Below are positions 17,837-25,391 of a stretch of DNA of 64,000 nucleotides, piece by piece. The position numbers were made by a program, and so were the translations under genes. The notes under the pieces are model-generated. The model was not told where the DNA came from and made no database searches. It worked only from the letters and a program-made list of their open reading frames with translations. This DNA is from Synechococcus sp. PCC 7336 (GTDB lineage: Bacteria > Cyanobacteriota > Cyanobacteriia > Thermostichales > PCC-7336). Within the stretch, counting starts at the first letter, position 1; each line of letters opens with the position of its first letter. Where the stretch lies: contig NZ_CM001776.1 of assembly GCF_000332275.1 (NCBI RefSeq), positions 1,225,268 to 1,289,267 on the forward strand, given 5' to 3'.

Positions 17837-18396
17837 CACGCGGCCTCCTCGATAAGGAGGAACAGTCCATCCCGGCCTTCTAGTGGGCACTCAAAATAGT
17901 TCAGTAGCTTCTCTATCGTGTCTATATCAACCCGCTTAAAGCGGTTCCCATAGAGCTTGGAAATCGTATTGCTTGACAAGCCAATTGCATCGACCAAATC
18001 TCGCTGAGTCAGGTCGCGCTCGGCCATCAAGACCTTCAGTCGGCATTTCAGCGTTGTCTCTCCTAGGTCTTTCATCGCTGGCACCCGAGTGGTTCGCAAG
18101 CCATTCAATGGAGGATCGAACCACTCAATAAGCGCCGCTTCGACCTCGTCTAGTAGGTCTGCATCGACCTCTAAATAGGCAATGCGAACCCCTGTTCCCT
18201 TGCTCAGGTCATTCAGCCTGTGATGCTGAATCCATCTCCTATAGAGATTGGCAGACCGCCCGACGTACTGGACTTTATCTTGACCATTAATCGCCAAGTA
18301 AACAGCACTGCACTCAGGCAGATCGCCCCTCTCTTCTAAGGTGACAGATGGCAGCGATAAGGGGTCGAGAGTGGAAGAGGTAAAGGTTTCAGTCAT
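17836..18396 (-). CDS. GIY-YIG nuclease domain fused to an XRE-type HTH
   Basis: 186 residues. The N-terminal half carries GIY-YIG elements SAVYLAINGQDKVQYVGRS and LYRRWIQHH, plus the late Glu-rich IEWFDPPLNG. The C-terminal half is a helix-turn-helix (LTQRDLVDAIGLSSNTISKL). It starts 8 nt inside the end of the upstream small gene. GIY-YIG domains cut DNA; with an XRE domain on the same chain the protein may be a repressor with a nuclease-derived sensor, or a site-targeted nuclease. Both readings are inference. Confidence 0.8.
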   Translation of the reverse strand: MTETFTSSTLDPLSLPSVTLEERGDLPECSAVYLAINGQDKVQYVGRSANLYRRWIQHHRLNDLSKGTGVRIAYLEVDADLLDEVEAALIEWFDPPLNGLRTTRVPAMKDLGETTLKCRLKVLMAERDLTQRDLVDAIGLSSNTISKLYGNRFKRVDIDTIEKLLNYFECPLEGRDGLFLLIEEAA

Positions 18397-18667
18397 CGTC
18401 TTCCACCTTTACAAGATCATCTAGGCTCAGCGCCTTGCCAGCCCATCGAGAGCAAATCCTCCGCAACTTAATGGCGTTGAGAAAATCCCCCTTTTCTAGC
18501 TGCCCATTTCGCGCTCTTGTGAGGGTGTGCCGGGTCACGACATCATCCTTGTACCGATCTTCGATTTCCTTGTGGACGGCATACACAGACTCCATCTCAC
18601 CGCCCTCTTTGCGCGGCCACCATTCAGAAATGTCTACGTATGCCTTCATATCAATGCAAACAGTCAC
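18389..18667 (-). CDS. Small hypothetical protein, first gene of the GIY-YIG/antirepressor operon
   Basis: About 92 residues from GTG 18667, chosen because a GGAGGT box sits a few bases upstream; longer in-frame starts reach 18712. The sequence (MKAYVDISEWWPRKEGG, then RHTLTRARNGQLEKGD) has a possible HTH-like middle but no recognised family. It overlaps the next gene by 8 nt. It is the most promoter-proximal gene of a three-gene unit, as expected for a regulator. Confidence 0.55.
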   Translation of the reverse strand: MTVCIDMKAYVDISEWWPRKEGGEMESVYAVHKEIEDRYKDDVVTRHTLTRARNGQLEKGDFLNAIKLRRICSRWAGKALSLDDLVKVEDDD

Positions 18668-18710
18668 ATTCACCTCCAGAAATACGGTAATCGCTGACTG
18701 ATTACCAGGC

Positions 18711-18787
18711 ATCCTGATTACAGGATAGCTGACTATCTAGTTATTGGAAATCAATATATTGACAATCAGTTAGCAGGATAGCATAAT
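18711..18787 (+). promoter_or_regulatory. Rightward sigma-70-type promoter with CAGGAT operators
   Basis: TTGACA (18759-18764), a 17-bp spacer and CATAAT (18782-18787) form a near-consensus promoter facing the small + strand genes from 18867. A palindrome ATCCTG-ATTA-CAGGAT is at 18711-18726, just upstream of the leftward operon. A further CAGGAT half-site at 18774-18779 lies inside the promoter spacer. A repressor bound there would block both directions, as in a phage switch. Confidence 0.6.
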
Positions 18788-18866
18788 TAGGGCATAGAGA
18801 AAGCGCCCCCGACTACCAATCTGAAGCGCCTTCTCCACAAACAAAAGCTATTTGGAGCTTTCCACC

Positions 18867-19025
18867 ATGCTATCCCAACCCAAAACGGCTGCTCTGAGGA
18901 GCCGTCTCGATCGCCTACAGCGCGAGCAACTCGAATACGCCCCCGCCCCCGCCAGTCTGGTTGAAATCCAACTCGATATCAGGATGGTCCGCAATCAGCT
19001 AGCTGCACTCCGGCAGACTGCCTAG
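18867..19025 (+). CDS. Small helical protein, hypothetical (52 aa)
   Basis: 52 codons from ATG 18867 to TAG 19025, reading MLSQPKTAALRSRLDRLQRE and ending RNQLAALRQTA. The composition (Leu, Gln, Arg in heptads) suggests a coiled coil. It is the first gene downstream of the strong promoter at 18759-18787, with a GGAGCTTT-type weak ribosome binding site. No family recognised. Confidence 0.5.
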   Translation: MLSQPKTAALRSRLDRLQREQLEYAPAPASLVEIQLDIRMVRNQLAALRQTA

Positions 19026-19097
19026 CCCCCTCACCCAGCATTGCCCCTCGCAGTGCTGGGCTCCTTTATAGACCAACCACCCATGGGGATACGAGCA

Positions 19098-19355
19098 ATG
19101 TTTATCGACCAACACGAAATCTTTTACCCCGATGCCCCCTTCCCCATATTGGAGGAGCAAATCGCGGACCTCGAAACCACCATCCGCGAAATCGAAGAGG
19201 ACCCCGCCTGGTACGCAGAACTGAATTGCATGACCTTGGCACACGTCGATCGCAAACTCGATCGCCTTTACTGCCGTCTAGAAGCCCTGCAAAGCCAGCT
19301 AGAAGGCGTGCAGCGAGTAGAGCGCGAGTTTGAGGCGGCAGCAGCGATCGCCTAA
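19098..19355 (+). CDS. Small coiled-coil protein, hypothetical
   Basis: 85 residues from ATG 19098 (FIDQHEIFYPDAP). The helical body is EEQIADLETTIREIEEDPAW and DRKLDRLYCRLEALQSQLEG. In-frame starts exist upstream at 19041 and 19083. Same strand and spacing as the previous small gene, so probably one transcript. No known function. Confidence 0.5.
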   Translation: MFIDQHEIFYPDAPFPILEEQIADLETTIREIEEDPAWYAELNCMTLAHVDRKLDRLYCRLEALQSQLEGVQRVEREFEAAAAIA

Positions 19356-19432
19356 CCAACATCTCGACCGATGGCGATCGCGTCACTAAACCGCTCGCCA
19401 AACAATAAACCTCAGCTTCGGAGATTTGACCC

Positions 19433-19816
19433 ATGAAACTACAAATTACCCCTGATGGCGGGCTGACTACCCGCAGCGAATTAGAGACGTTTTTGACCTG
19501 ACTGGCTGGGACTGCAGAGTGTCTGGCAGAGGCAATCTATGCCAAGGATGGGGAATCAGCTCAGCATTACGCCACCTGGGGTCTGTCGCAGGACATCGAA
19601 CGGGTTCGCGACCTTATCCTCTCTTTGAGATGGACTGATGACGGTCGCATAGAGGATGCCAAGATGCCCACTGACTCGGTGGCTGCCCCTCGGACCCTGA
19701 TAGCTCGAACGCTGGCTGTGCTGATTGATTTGAAGGCGGGCAGACAGAATAGGGCTGCGCTGGAGTCGTTGGTTCAGGAGCTGACGCGGCTAACTATTGA
19801 TGGCAGTGGGGGCTGA
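19433..19816 (+). pseudogene. Hypothetical small gene with in-frame TGA
   Basis: The frame from ATG 19433 (MKLQITPDGGLTTRSELE) meets TGA at 19499-19501 (FLT-stop-LAGTAECLAEA) and then stays open to 19816. A TGG-to-TGA change would restore a 127-residue protein with a helical C-terminus (RTLIARTLAVLIDLKAG). It has no recognised domain. It is the last of the three small + strand genes after the promoter. Confidence 0.55.
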
Positions 19817-19827
19817 ACTCAAACTAT

Positions 19828-19891
19828 GGGCCACTATACCCACACTTGGTGTTAGCATATATGCACCAGATGTGGGGCCACATCTACACCC
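19828..19891. promoter_or_regulatory. Repeated GGGCCAC boxes before the RHH gene
   Basis: GGGCCACTATACCCACAC (from 19828) and GGGCCACATCTACACCC (19875-19891) are two similar sites 47 bp apart. The second ends 17 bp before the ATG of the ribbon-helix-helix gene. RHH proteins commonly bind such paired sites in their own promoters. Confidence 0.4.
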
Positions 19892-19908
19892 GTTCTGCAG
19901 TTATCATC

Positions 19909-20142
19909 ATGACACGATCAACGTTTAATCTGCGTTTGCCAGAAGCCCTCAGCGCGAAGGTAAAAGCCAGGGCTGATAAAACAGGCAAGAGCCTAAATCA
20001 GGAACTCTCTGACCTGATTAACTACGCCTTCTTGCTGGAAGATTTAACTGTAGAAGATTCACAAGTAGTGATTCGTCACGCAAAGGGCTACAGGGAAGAT
20101 CAAGAGGTAATTGTTCCCAATCCTCAGAAATTATATCCATGA
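19909..20142 (+). CDS. Arc-type ribbon-helix-helix protein
   Basis: 77 residues from ATG 19909. TRSTFNLRLPEALSAKVKAR followed by ADKTGKSLNQELSDLINYAF is a textbook Arc/MetJ ribbon-helix-helix with the beta-strand FNLRLP. It is a small DNA-binding repressor or antitoxin. Its TGA overlaps the ATG of the next gene (ATGA), so the pair is coupled. Confidence 0.75.
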   Translation: MTRSTFNLRLPEALSAKVKARADKTGKSLNQELSDLINYAFLLEDLTVEDSQVVIRHAKGYREDQEVIVPNPQKLYP

Positions 20143-20465
20143 GCCAAGGTGGTGACGGAGGCGATCGCGAAGAGTCCCAAAGCATTCCCCTTGAGGTCAA
20201 GTCAGTCGGGCCGATTAACCAGGTTACCCAGGTCAAGATCGATCTGCACCAGCCGCTTCCGCAGGCAAAAGTAGAGAAGAGTTTCCAGGATATAGCTTGG
20301 GAATCTTTAGTTTGGATAATCCAGAATCCAGAGTGGCTTTTGAAGTGGATGCTGACAGCTTTAGTTATTCAGATACTTTTCAGCCAAGGTTTCAACTTTG
20401 ACACCCTCAGAAGGGTTTTCAATCTGGACTCTCAAACTTCGGGACCGCAGATCCCCTCACCCTAA
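20139..20465 (+). CDS. Hypothetical single-pass membrane protein coupled to the RHH gene
   Basis: 108 residues. There is a Gly/Asp/Glu-rich N-terminus, a mid section PLPQAKVEKSFQDIAWESLV, and one hydrophobic segment (LLKWMLTALVIQILFSQ) at about residues 67-83. No family recognised. The 4-nt overlap with the RHH gene suggests an operon. It could be the effector half of a regulatory or toxin-antitoxin pair, which is inference from arrangement only. Confidence 0.5.
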   Translation: MSQGGDGGDREESQSIPLEVKSVGPINQVTQVKIDLHQPLPQAKVEKSFQDIAWESLVWIIQNPEWLLKWMLTALVIQILFSQGFNFDTLRRVFNLDSQTSGPQIPSP

Positions 20466-20498
20466 AGACAGGTCGATCGCTGCTGGACGGGATCGCCC

Positions 20499-20690
20499 TC
20501 AACGCCCAATCCGCATCATGCTCTGCTTCAAGTAGAGCCACAAGGCTGCACAGTACAAGCTCTGGAGTTCCCAGTAAAACGCAGTTGGATTTGCCAGTGG
20601 GGCCACTCAGCTTGCTCCATTTGGCGCTGCAGCTCCCAGATGTCGCCTTGCCATTCTTCCTTTTGGCGATCGCACACATCACTTGTTCGT
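20499..20690 (-). pseudogene. Possible gene fragment with a frameshift
   Basis: On the minus strand RQKEEWQGDIWELQRQMEQA followed, one base out of frame, by FYWELQSLYCAALWLYLKQS and ending MMRIGR looks protein-like, with a break near 20580. No start codon fits and no family is recognised. It fills most of the gap between the membrane protein and the DUF433 gene. Confidence 0.25.
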
Positions 20691-20725
20691 TAAGATCTTG
20701 GGGATAGTCGCTTTTTCGGGCTGAC

Positions 20726-21067
20726 ATGAGCGTTCAAGTTGAATTCCAAGCTACAGCCCCACCCTTACGCTGGGATGAGGCAGGGGGCATTCGGATTGGT
20801 CAAAGCCGAGTGGCCCTCGACAGTTTGCTCGCGACCTATCACGCTGGCTCAACTCCCGAAGAGATCGCCGTTCAGTATCCTATCCTTCCTCTCACGGAGA
20901 TCTACGCTGCCATTGCTTACTACCTCGCCCATCGCCAGCAGATGGACGTCTACTTGGAGCAGCGCCGTCAACAAGCTCAACAGCGGCGGAAGCGCTTTAC
21001 ACAAGACCATAACTTGACTGACCTGAGACAACGGCTACTGGCTCGCCGTCAGTCTCAAAGAGGCTGA
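20726..21067 (+). CDS. DUF433 antitoxin
   Basis: 113 residues with the DUF433 pattern GGIRIGQSRVALDSLLATYH, then GSTPEEIAVQYPILPLTEIY and AAIAYYLAHRQQMDVYL. DUF433 proteins are HTH-like antitoxins encoded just before DUF5615 PIN-like toxins. It has a basic C-terminal tail and ends 6 nt before the toxin GTG. Confidence 0.88.
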   Translation: MSVQVEFQATAPPLRWDEAGGIRIGQSRVALDSLLATYHAGSTPEEIAVQYPILPLTEIYAAIAYYLAHRQQMDVYLEQRRQQAQQRRKRFTQDHNLTDLRQRLLARRQSQRG

Positions 21068-21073
21068 TGTCAA

Positions 21074-21379
21074 GTGCGTCTATTGACCGACGAAAACTTC
21101 AATGGGGCAATATTGCGAGGGTCGATCGGACGTTTACCCGAGCTGGATGTAGTCCGAGTGCAGGATGTGGGGCTGATTCATGCTGACGATCCGACGATTC
21201 TGGATTGGGCTGCAAATGAAGAACGCATCTTGCTCATTCACGACGTCGCCACCATCACCCTGTATACCTACGAGCGCATCAGCCGTGGACTGCCCATGCC
21301 AGGGGTTGTCGAGGTCATTGCAACTGCCCCCATCGGACAGGTCATTGATGACTTGGAATTATTCATTCTGTGCAGTTAG
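21074..21379 (+). CDS. DUF5615 PIN-like toxin
   Basis: 101 residues from GTG 21074. RLLTDENFNGAILRG has the N-terminal Asp/Glu/Asn of the Mut7-C/DUF5615 PIN-like fold. VRVQDVGLIHADDPTILDWA and RILLIHDVATITLYTYERI carry the later conserved Asp residues. Presumed RNase toxin paired with the DUF433 antitoxin. It lies just left of IS copy 2. Confidence 0.88.
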   Translation: MRLLTDENFNGAILRGSIGRLPELDVVRVQDVGLIHADDPTILDWAANEERILLIHDVATITLYTYERISRGLPMPGVVEVIATAPIGQVIDDLELFILCS

Positions 21380-21469
21380 CCTGACGAATACGAAGGTCGG
21401 ATTCTGTTCATCCCGTTCTCGTAACTGTCATCGCAGTTAATTTGAGTACACACATTCAGAAGTCAATAG

Positions 21470-22464
21470 ACCTCTTGCAAAATTAATCTGTGGTGCTATG
21501 GAAGACTTTGGCTGAGGAGCTAAGCAGCAGCAAGCTCATAGTTGTAGATAGCGGCAATCAGATTACACCGCAGGCCATAACGTTGTTCTGCGATTGCGGT
21601 AGCGTTCTCGCAGAATCCTGAAAATCTTGAGACTTCGGTTGACATGTTCAATGCAGATGCGCTCGCGCCCCAACTCTTGATTGTAAGATTTCTCCAGGGA
21701 TGAGAGCTCTCCACCCTTGGGCTTTTTCCTCGGGATGAAACTATTGGGGTGATGAGTCTCAATTTCTTGATATCCGTTGTCTTGCAAGCTTTGCGTCTCG
21801 GGATGGAAATGAATGCCAGAGGCTTTGAACAGATTGAAATCGTGGCGACGCCCCTGACCAAAGAAGGTACAGATGACTTCTCTGGTTTGCTGGTCGAGGA
21901 TGATTTGACACTTGAGCGTATGTTGCTTCTTCTTGCCGGAATAGAAGTGTCTTTGCTTGCGATTGGGGCGTTCAATCAGAGTTTCTGTTACATCCATCAC
22001 CACCACTTCAGGTCTGCCAAAGCCTCGAAACAAGCGCTTTTTACCGGGTAAACGAAATAAACCAGAGCCCATCAGACTATCCTCAAGCCAATGAACAATG
22101 CGGCAAACGGTCGATTCGGACATCCCCCAATCGGTGCCGATATGAAAGTATGGACGATATTCTCGCCAATACTCTAGGGCCACCAGCACACGGTCCTCCA
22201 AGCAGAGGCTGGGTTTGCGACCCCGTCCTGGGGTTTCAGGCAATTGGGCTTTTAAGCTTTTGACCATGCTTTTAAAGGTGGGGCGATGCACACCAAATCG
22301 GCGTTTAAACGATTTAGGGTTGAGTCGTTGGGCTGATTCGTAGTTCATCGGCAGCAACATCAATTATCTTCGCCCTGTGGTATGCCATATTTAGCGTTCC
22401 ATTAGCAAGCACTATGAGACGAAGGAAAACATATAATCTTATCACAAAATTTTTTGCAAGAGGT
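21470..22464 (-). mobile_element. IS5-like element, copy 2, both ends present
   Basis: Bounded by ACCTCTTGCAA (21470-21480) and its inverse TTGCAAGAGGT (22454-22464), about 995 bp. It contains one transposase gene. The flanking bases do not show a clear target duplication. It is in the same orientation as copy 1 (11653-12401), about 98-99% identical to it over about 750 bp by eye. Confidence 0.9.
21520..22363 (-). pseudogene. IS5-like transposase (copy 2), frameshifted near its C-terminus
   Basis: HTH and DDE core as in copy 1, and here including ERICIEHVNRSLKIFRILRE with the catalytic Glu. The main frame ends early at 21563 (RNRRTTLWPAV). One base out of frame, RYGLRCNLIAAIYNYELAAA runs to a stop at 21520, which is the ending expected for this family. 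A single-base change near 21588 therefore breaks the last 20 or so residues. Activity is doubtful but not excluded. Confidence 0.8.
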
Positions 22465-22706
22465 TTAATAGAGAGCGTTTTTTGTTTAGACGATCGGATC
22501 TGTGTTTCGAAATAGACATTTATTTTTTACTGCCAAAATGACCTTTTTTTCTCAATGTGGATCGCTCTTCTTCTCTAAACCCCATATTAGTCTTGCATAT
22601 CTATCACAGTGCCCTTTATCGCAGCTTTATGCATTGAGAGGATTTAGATAATAGGGTTATTCGAGGCATGGGTTCTCGAACTGTTCGACTAAAAGGAGTC
22701 AAACCA

Positions 22707-23003
22707 ATGATTGCAAATTACAAATACGCAGGACTTGCAGCAGCTGTTGGAGTTCTCACCGTCCTTACTGCTACCTCAGTTTCCGCTCGACCTGCTATCC
22801 TGCAACGTCTGGGCCAGATCGAAGCACAAGGCAATAGTCGCAACCGTATTGAGCGAGTCTCCTATACGCAGCGCAGAACTGAAGGTGCTGCTGTTGCTTC
22901 TACAGATGTATCCAGCACGATCGCCACCGAACCCAATGAGCGGGAGTCCGACATCTCAAGGACTCTAGAACGGATTAACGCGCGTAGATCGAGGTCGCAA
23001 TAG
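22707..23003 (+). CDS. Small exported hypothetical protein
   Basis: 98 residues from ATG 22707, preceded by AAAAGGAGT at ideal spacing. The N-terminus is a signal peptide (AGLAAAVGVLTVLTATSVSA, cleavage likely after SVSA). The mature part is polar, with RLGQIEAQGNSRNR and ERINARRSRSQ at the end. No family recognised. It stands alone to the right of the island. Confidence 0.6.
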   Translation: MIANYKYAGLAAAVGVLTVLTATSVSARPAILQRLGQIEAQGNSRNRIERVSYTQRRTEGAAVASTDVSSTIATEPNERESDISRTLERINARRSRSQ

Positions 23004-23039
23004 CTTCGACTGATTTCCAATTGAGCACTCACCGAAGCA

Positions 23040-23336
23040 TTGCTAATGAGGTACGTCATGATGACTCAAACTGTTCTGCTGTTGGAGGGTTCAACGACGG
23101 CGATCGCAGACATCTCAAACTATGCCATCCACTTGATACATGCCGATCGCTCGTTTCTCTCAGGTCGCTTGAGCGAAGAGCAGACTAAACTCGCCCAACT
23201 GCTATCGCAGATTTCGGCAGGCATCGATCCGGCAAAGGTTCGCAATGCCGCAGCAGAAATCGTTTCCTACTGCATTGTGGTAGGAGAAATGGCTAATTAC
23301 GCTTGGCTGAAGCACGACGAGCTGATTTCGGCTTAA
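23040..23336 (+). CDS. Hypothetical protein
   Basis: Up to 98 residues (MTQTVLLLEGSTTAIADISN, then RLSEEQTKLAQLLSQISAGI), helical and soluble-looking. Several Met codons near the start make the exact N-terminus uncertain. No known domain. It follows the exported protein by about 40 nt. Confidence 0.45.
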   Translation: MLMRYVMMTQTVLLLEGSTTAIADISNYAIHLIHADRSFLSGRLSEEQTKLAQLLSQISAGIDPAKVRNAAAEIVSYCIVVGEMANYAWLKHDELISA

Positions 23337-23679
23337 GTGGAAGTAGTGGTACAACAACTGTTGGGCTAGAAACTCCCAATTGGGTTGCTCCACTCACTAG
23401 CAGGCTACTGCCTATACGCAATTCTCAATTTAGCGAGCAATTTTTGAAGTTTTGTACAGCAGATAATATTCTGCAATCTCAGTAAACTTTTTTGGATGCA
23501 ATGCATCTGCTCTTTCGTAGAGATATACACTTGCAAAGTGAAGAGAAAGTTAACCTTTTTGACTCCATAAGTCCTCGCATTTTCCGATCGCTGACTAAAC
23601 AGCGGCTGGTTCGAGAGAATTGAAGTCTCTCGAGCCAACCGCGATCGCATCAAGTACTTGTGGCAAAGGATCGGGAGCG
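23337..23679. other. Intergenic region with a long hairpin
   Basis: No gene recognised. 23602-23618 and 23626-23642 form a 17-bp stem (one mismatch, one G-T pair) around a 7-nt loop, just past the 3' end of nfu. There is no T-run, so it is not a classic rho-independent terminator, but it may protect or end the nfu transcript. Confidence 0.45.
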
Positions 23680-23925
23680 TTACGCAACCTGTTCCACTTC
23701 GATGATGTCGGGAATCGTCATACGCAGCTTGCGTTCGATACCCATCTTGAGAGTATAGGTGGAACTGGGACAGGAACCGCAAGCCCCTTGCAGGCGCAGC
23801 TTGACCACCGGACCATCCAGTTCGACTAGCTCCACGTTGCCGCCATCAGCCATCAGGTAGGGGCGTAACTCGTCCAGTACTATTTCAACATTTTCGGGAG
23901 TGAGTTCGAGGGTGTCCGCAGACAT
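23680..23925 (-). CDS. nfu: NifU-like Fe-S scaffold protein (Nfu)
   Basis: 81 residues consisting of a NifU C-terminal domain: [20 protein letters not shown], then [20 protein letters not shown] with the CxxC pair that holds a transferable 4Fe-4S or 2Fe-2S cluster. The size matches stand-alone cyanobacterial Nfu, which supplies clusters to photosystem I and other proteins. It starts at ATG 23925. Confidence 0.93.
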   Translation of the reverse strand: MSADTLELTPENVEIVLDELRPYLMADGGNVELVELDGPVVKLRLQGACGSCPSSTYTLKMGIERKLRMTIPDIIEVEQVA

Positions 23926-24104
23926 GGGTGCAATCTCCAGTCAATGGGGTGGGTTTTGTCTCTTTATTGTAGGCCAAGTCTCCCAGAGACTCATTGGAGG
24001 TGTATCTGGCGATCGCGCTCGGCGATCGTCGCATCGCTTCTGTCATCCGTGATACCGTTGAAAATAAATCACTTTTTAAAACCCTAAGAAGCGAGGGTAT
24101 CCTC

Positions 24105-25148
24105 ATGAGTCGAGAATTTCGGGTTGGCATCTTAGGTGCAACGGGAGCAGTGGGCGAGGAATTGATTGCTCTGTTGGCCGAGCGCAACTTTCCAGTCTCC
24201 CAACTCAAGCTGTTGGCTTCGGAACGCTCTGCCGGTAACACTCTCGACTTTAAAGGAGAGACTCTGACGGTTGAAGCGGTCAATGCTGATGCTTTTAAGG
24301 GGCTCGACATTATTTTTGCCTCCGCAGGCGGCAGCATCTCGAAACAGTGGGCCGATAACATCATCTCCAGCGGCGCTGTCGCGATCGATAACTCCAGCGC
24401 CTTTCGCATGGACCCCGACACGCCACTGGTCATTCCCGAAGTGAACCCCGGTGACGCGCGGCACCACAAAGGACTGATTGCAAACCCCAACTGCACCACC
24501 ATTCTCATGTGCGTAGCGGTTTATCCCCTGCATCGCGTTAACCCGATTCGGCGGATTGTGGTGTCCACCTACCAATCTGCCAGCGGTGCTGGAGCCCGTG
24601 CCATGCAGGAGTTGGAGAGCCAAGCTGCCGACCTGCTGGCCGATCGCCCTGCCAATCCCCAAGTTTTTCCGCACCCAATCGCCTTTAACCTGTTCTTGCA
24701 CAATTCCCCCGTGAACGACGAGGGGTACTGCCAAGAAGAAATGAAGATGGTGAACGAGGCGCGCAAGATGATGCACATCCCCGACCTGCGCCTAACAGCC
24801 ACCTGTGTCCGCGTGCCGGTATTGCGCGCCCATGCCGAAGCGGTCAACATCGAGTTCGATCGCCCCTTCGATGCCGCAGAAGCAAAGCAGATTATTGCTA
24901 ATGCTCCCGGCACGATGTTGATTGATGACTGGCAGGCGAACCGCTTCCCCATGCCTGTCGATGTCAGCGGCAATGACGATGTGGCCGTGGGACGCATCCG
25001 TCAGGATATTTCCCATCCCAATTGCCTCGATTTGTGGCTGTGTGGCGACCAAATTCGCAAAGGGGCTGCCCTCAATGCCATTCAAATTGGCGAGCTATTG
25101 ATTCAGGAGGATTTGGTGCGGGTGCCTCAACTGGTGCGAGCGGTGTAG
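24105..25148 (+). CDS. asd: Aspartate-semialdehyde dehydrogenase
   Basis: Reduces aspartyl phosphate to aspartate semialdehyde with NADPH, feeding lysine, threonine and methionine synthesis. 347 residues from ATG 24105 (MSREFRVGILGATGAVGEEL, with the NADP-binding GATGAVG). The active-site Cys is in NPNCTTI near residue 129, and RVPVLRAHAEAVNIEF carries the late conserved residues. An in-frame upstream start at 23994 adds 37 non-conserved residues and was rejected. The usual partner dapA does not follow here. Confidence 0.95.
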   Translation: MSREFRVGILGATGAVGEELIALLAERNFPVSQLKLLASERSAGNTLDFKGETLTVEAVNADAFKGLDIIFASAGGSISKQWADNIISSGAVAIDNSSAFRMDPDTPLVIPEVNPGDARHHKGLIANPNCTTILMCVAVYPLHRVNPIRRIVVSTYQSASGAGARAMQELESQAADLLADRPANPQVFPHPIAFNLFLHNSPVNDEGYCQEEMKMVNEARKMMHIPDLRLTATCVRVPVLRAHAEAVNIEFDRPFDAAEAKQIIANAPGTMLIDDWQANRFPMPVDVSGNDDVAVGRIRQDISHPNCLDLWLCGDQIRKGAALNAIQIGELLIQEDLVRVPQLVRAV

Positions 25149-25391
25149 CGATTTGGGCATTCTGTATGGGGGGATGGCGTGCGAGCAACGCTATCTCTGT
25201 GATGCGGAGGGGCTGTGCAGTGATGTGCGGGCTCGCCCAAGTTCTGTTACATTTTGAAAGACTCTTACAATTCGTCACGATTTGTAAGGACAGCTAGCCT
25301 GCGGTCTCTGACTCATCAGGATAGAGCGGCTGGCGGGCACGAGAGCCTTTAACCCCTCACCCGAAGACTCACCCCTCCCGTTGGATTTGCC

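Noticed and set aside
14241-19501. TGA reassignment to Trp as an explanation of the two in-frame TGA codons
   Set aside because: Several intact genes in the window (for example yceD's neighbour jag and the MalF-type permease region) end at TGA in the normal way, so TGA acts as stop here.
20419-20727. 102-codon minus frame before the DUF433 gene
   Set aside because: Overlaps the membrane protein gene and conflicts with a more protein-like reading in another frame of the same strand.
25022-25297. Frame running from asd into the gap before the ABC-F gene
   Set aside because: Begins inside asd in another frame and shows no domain.
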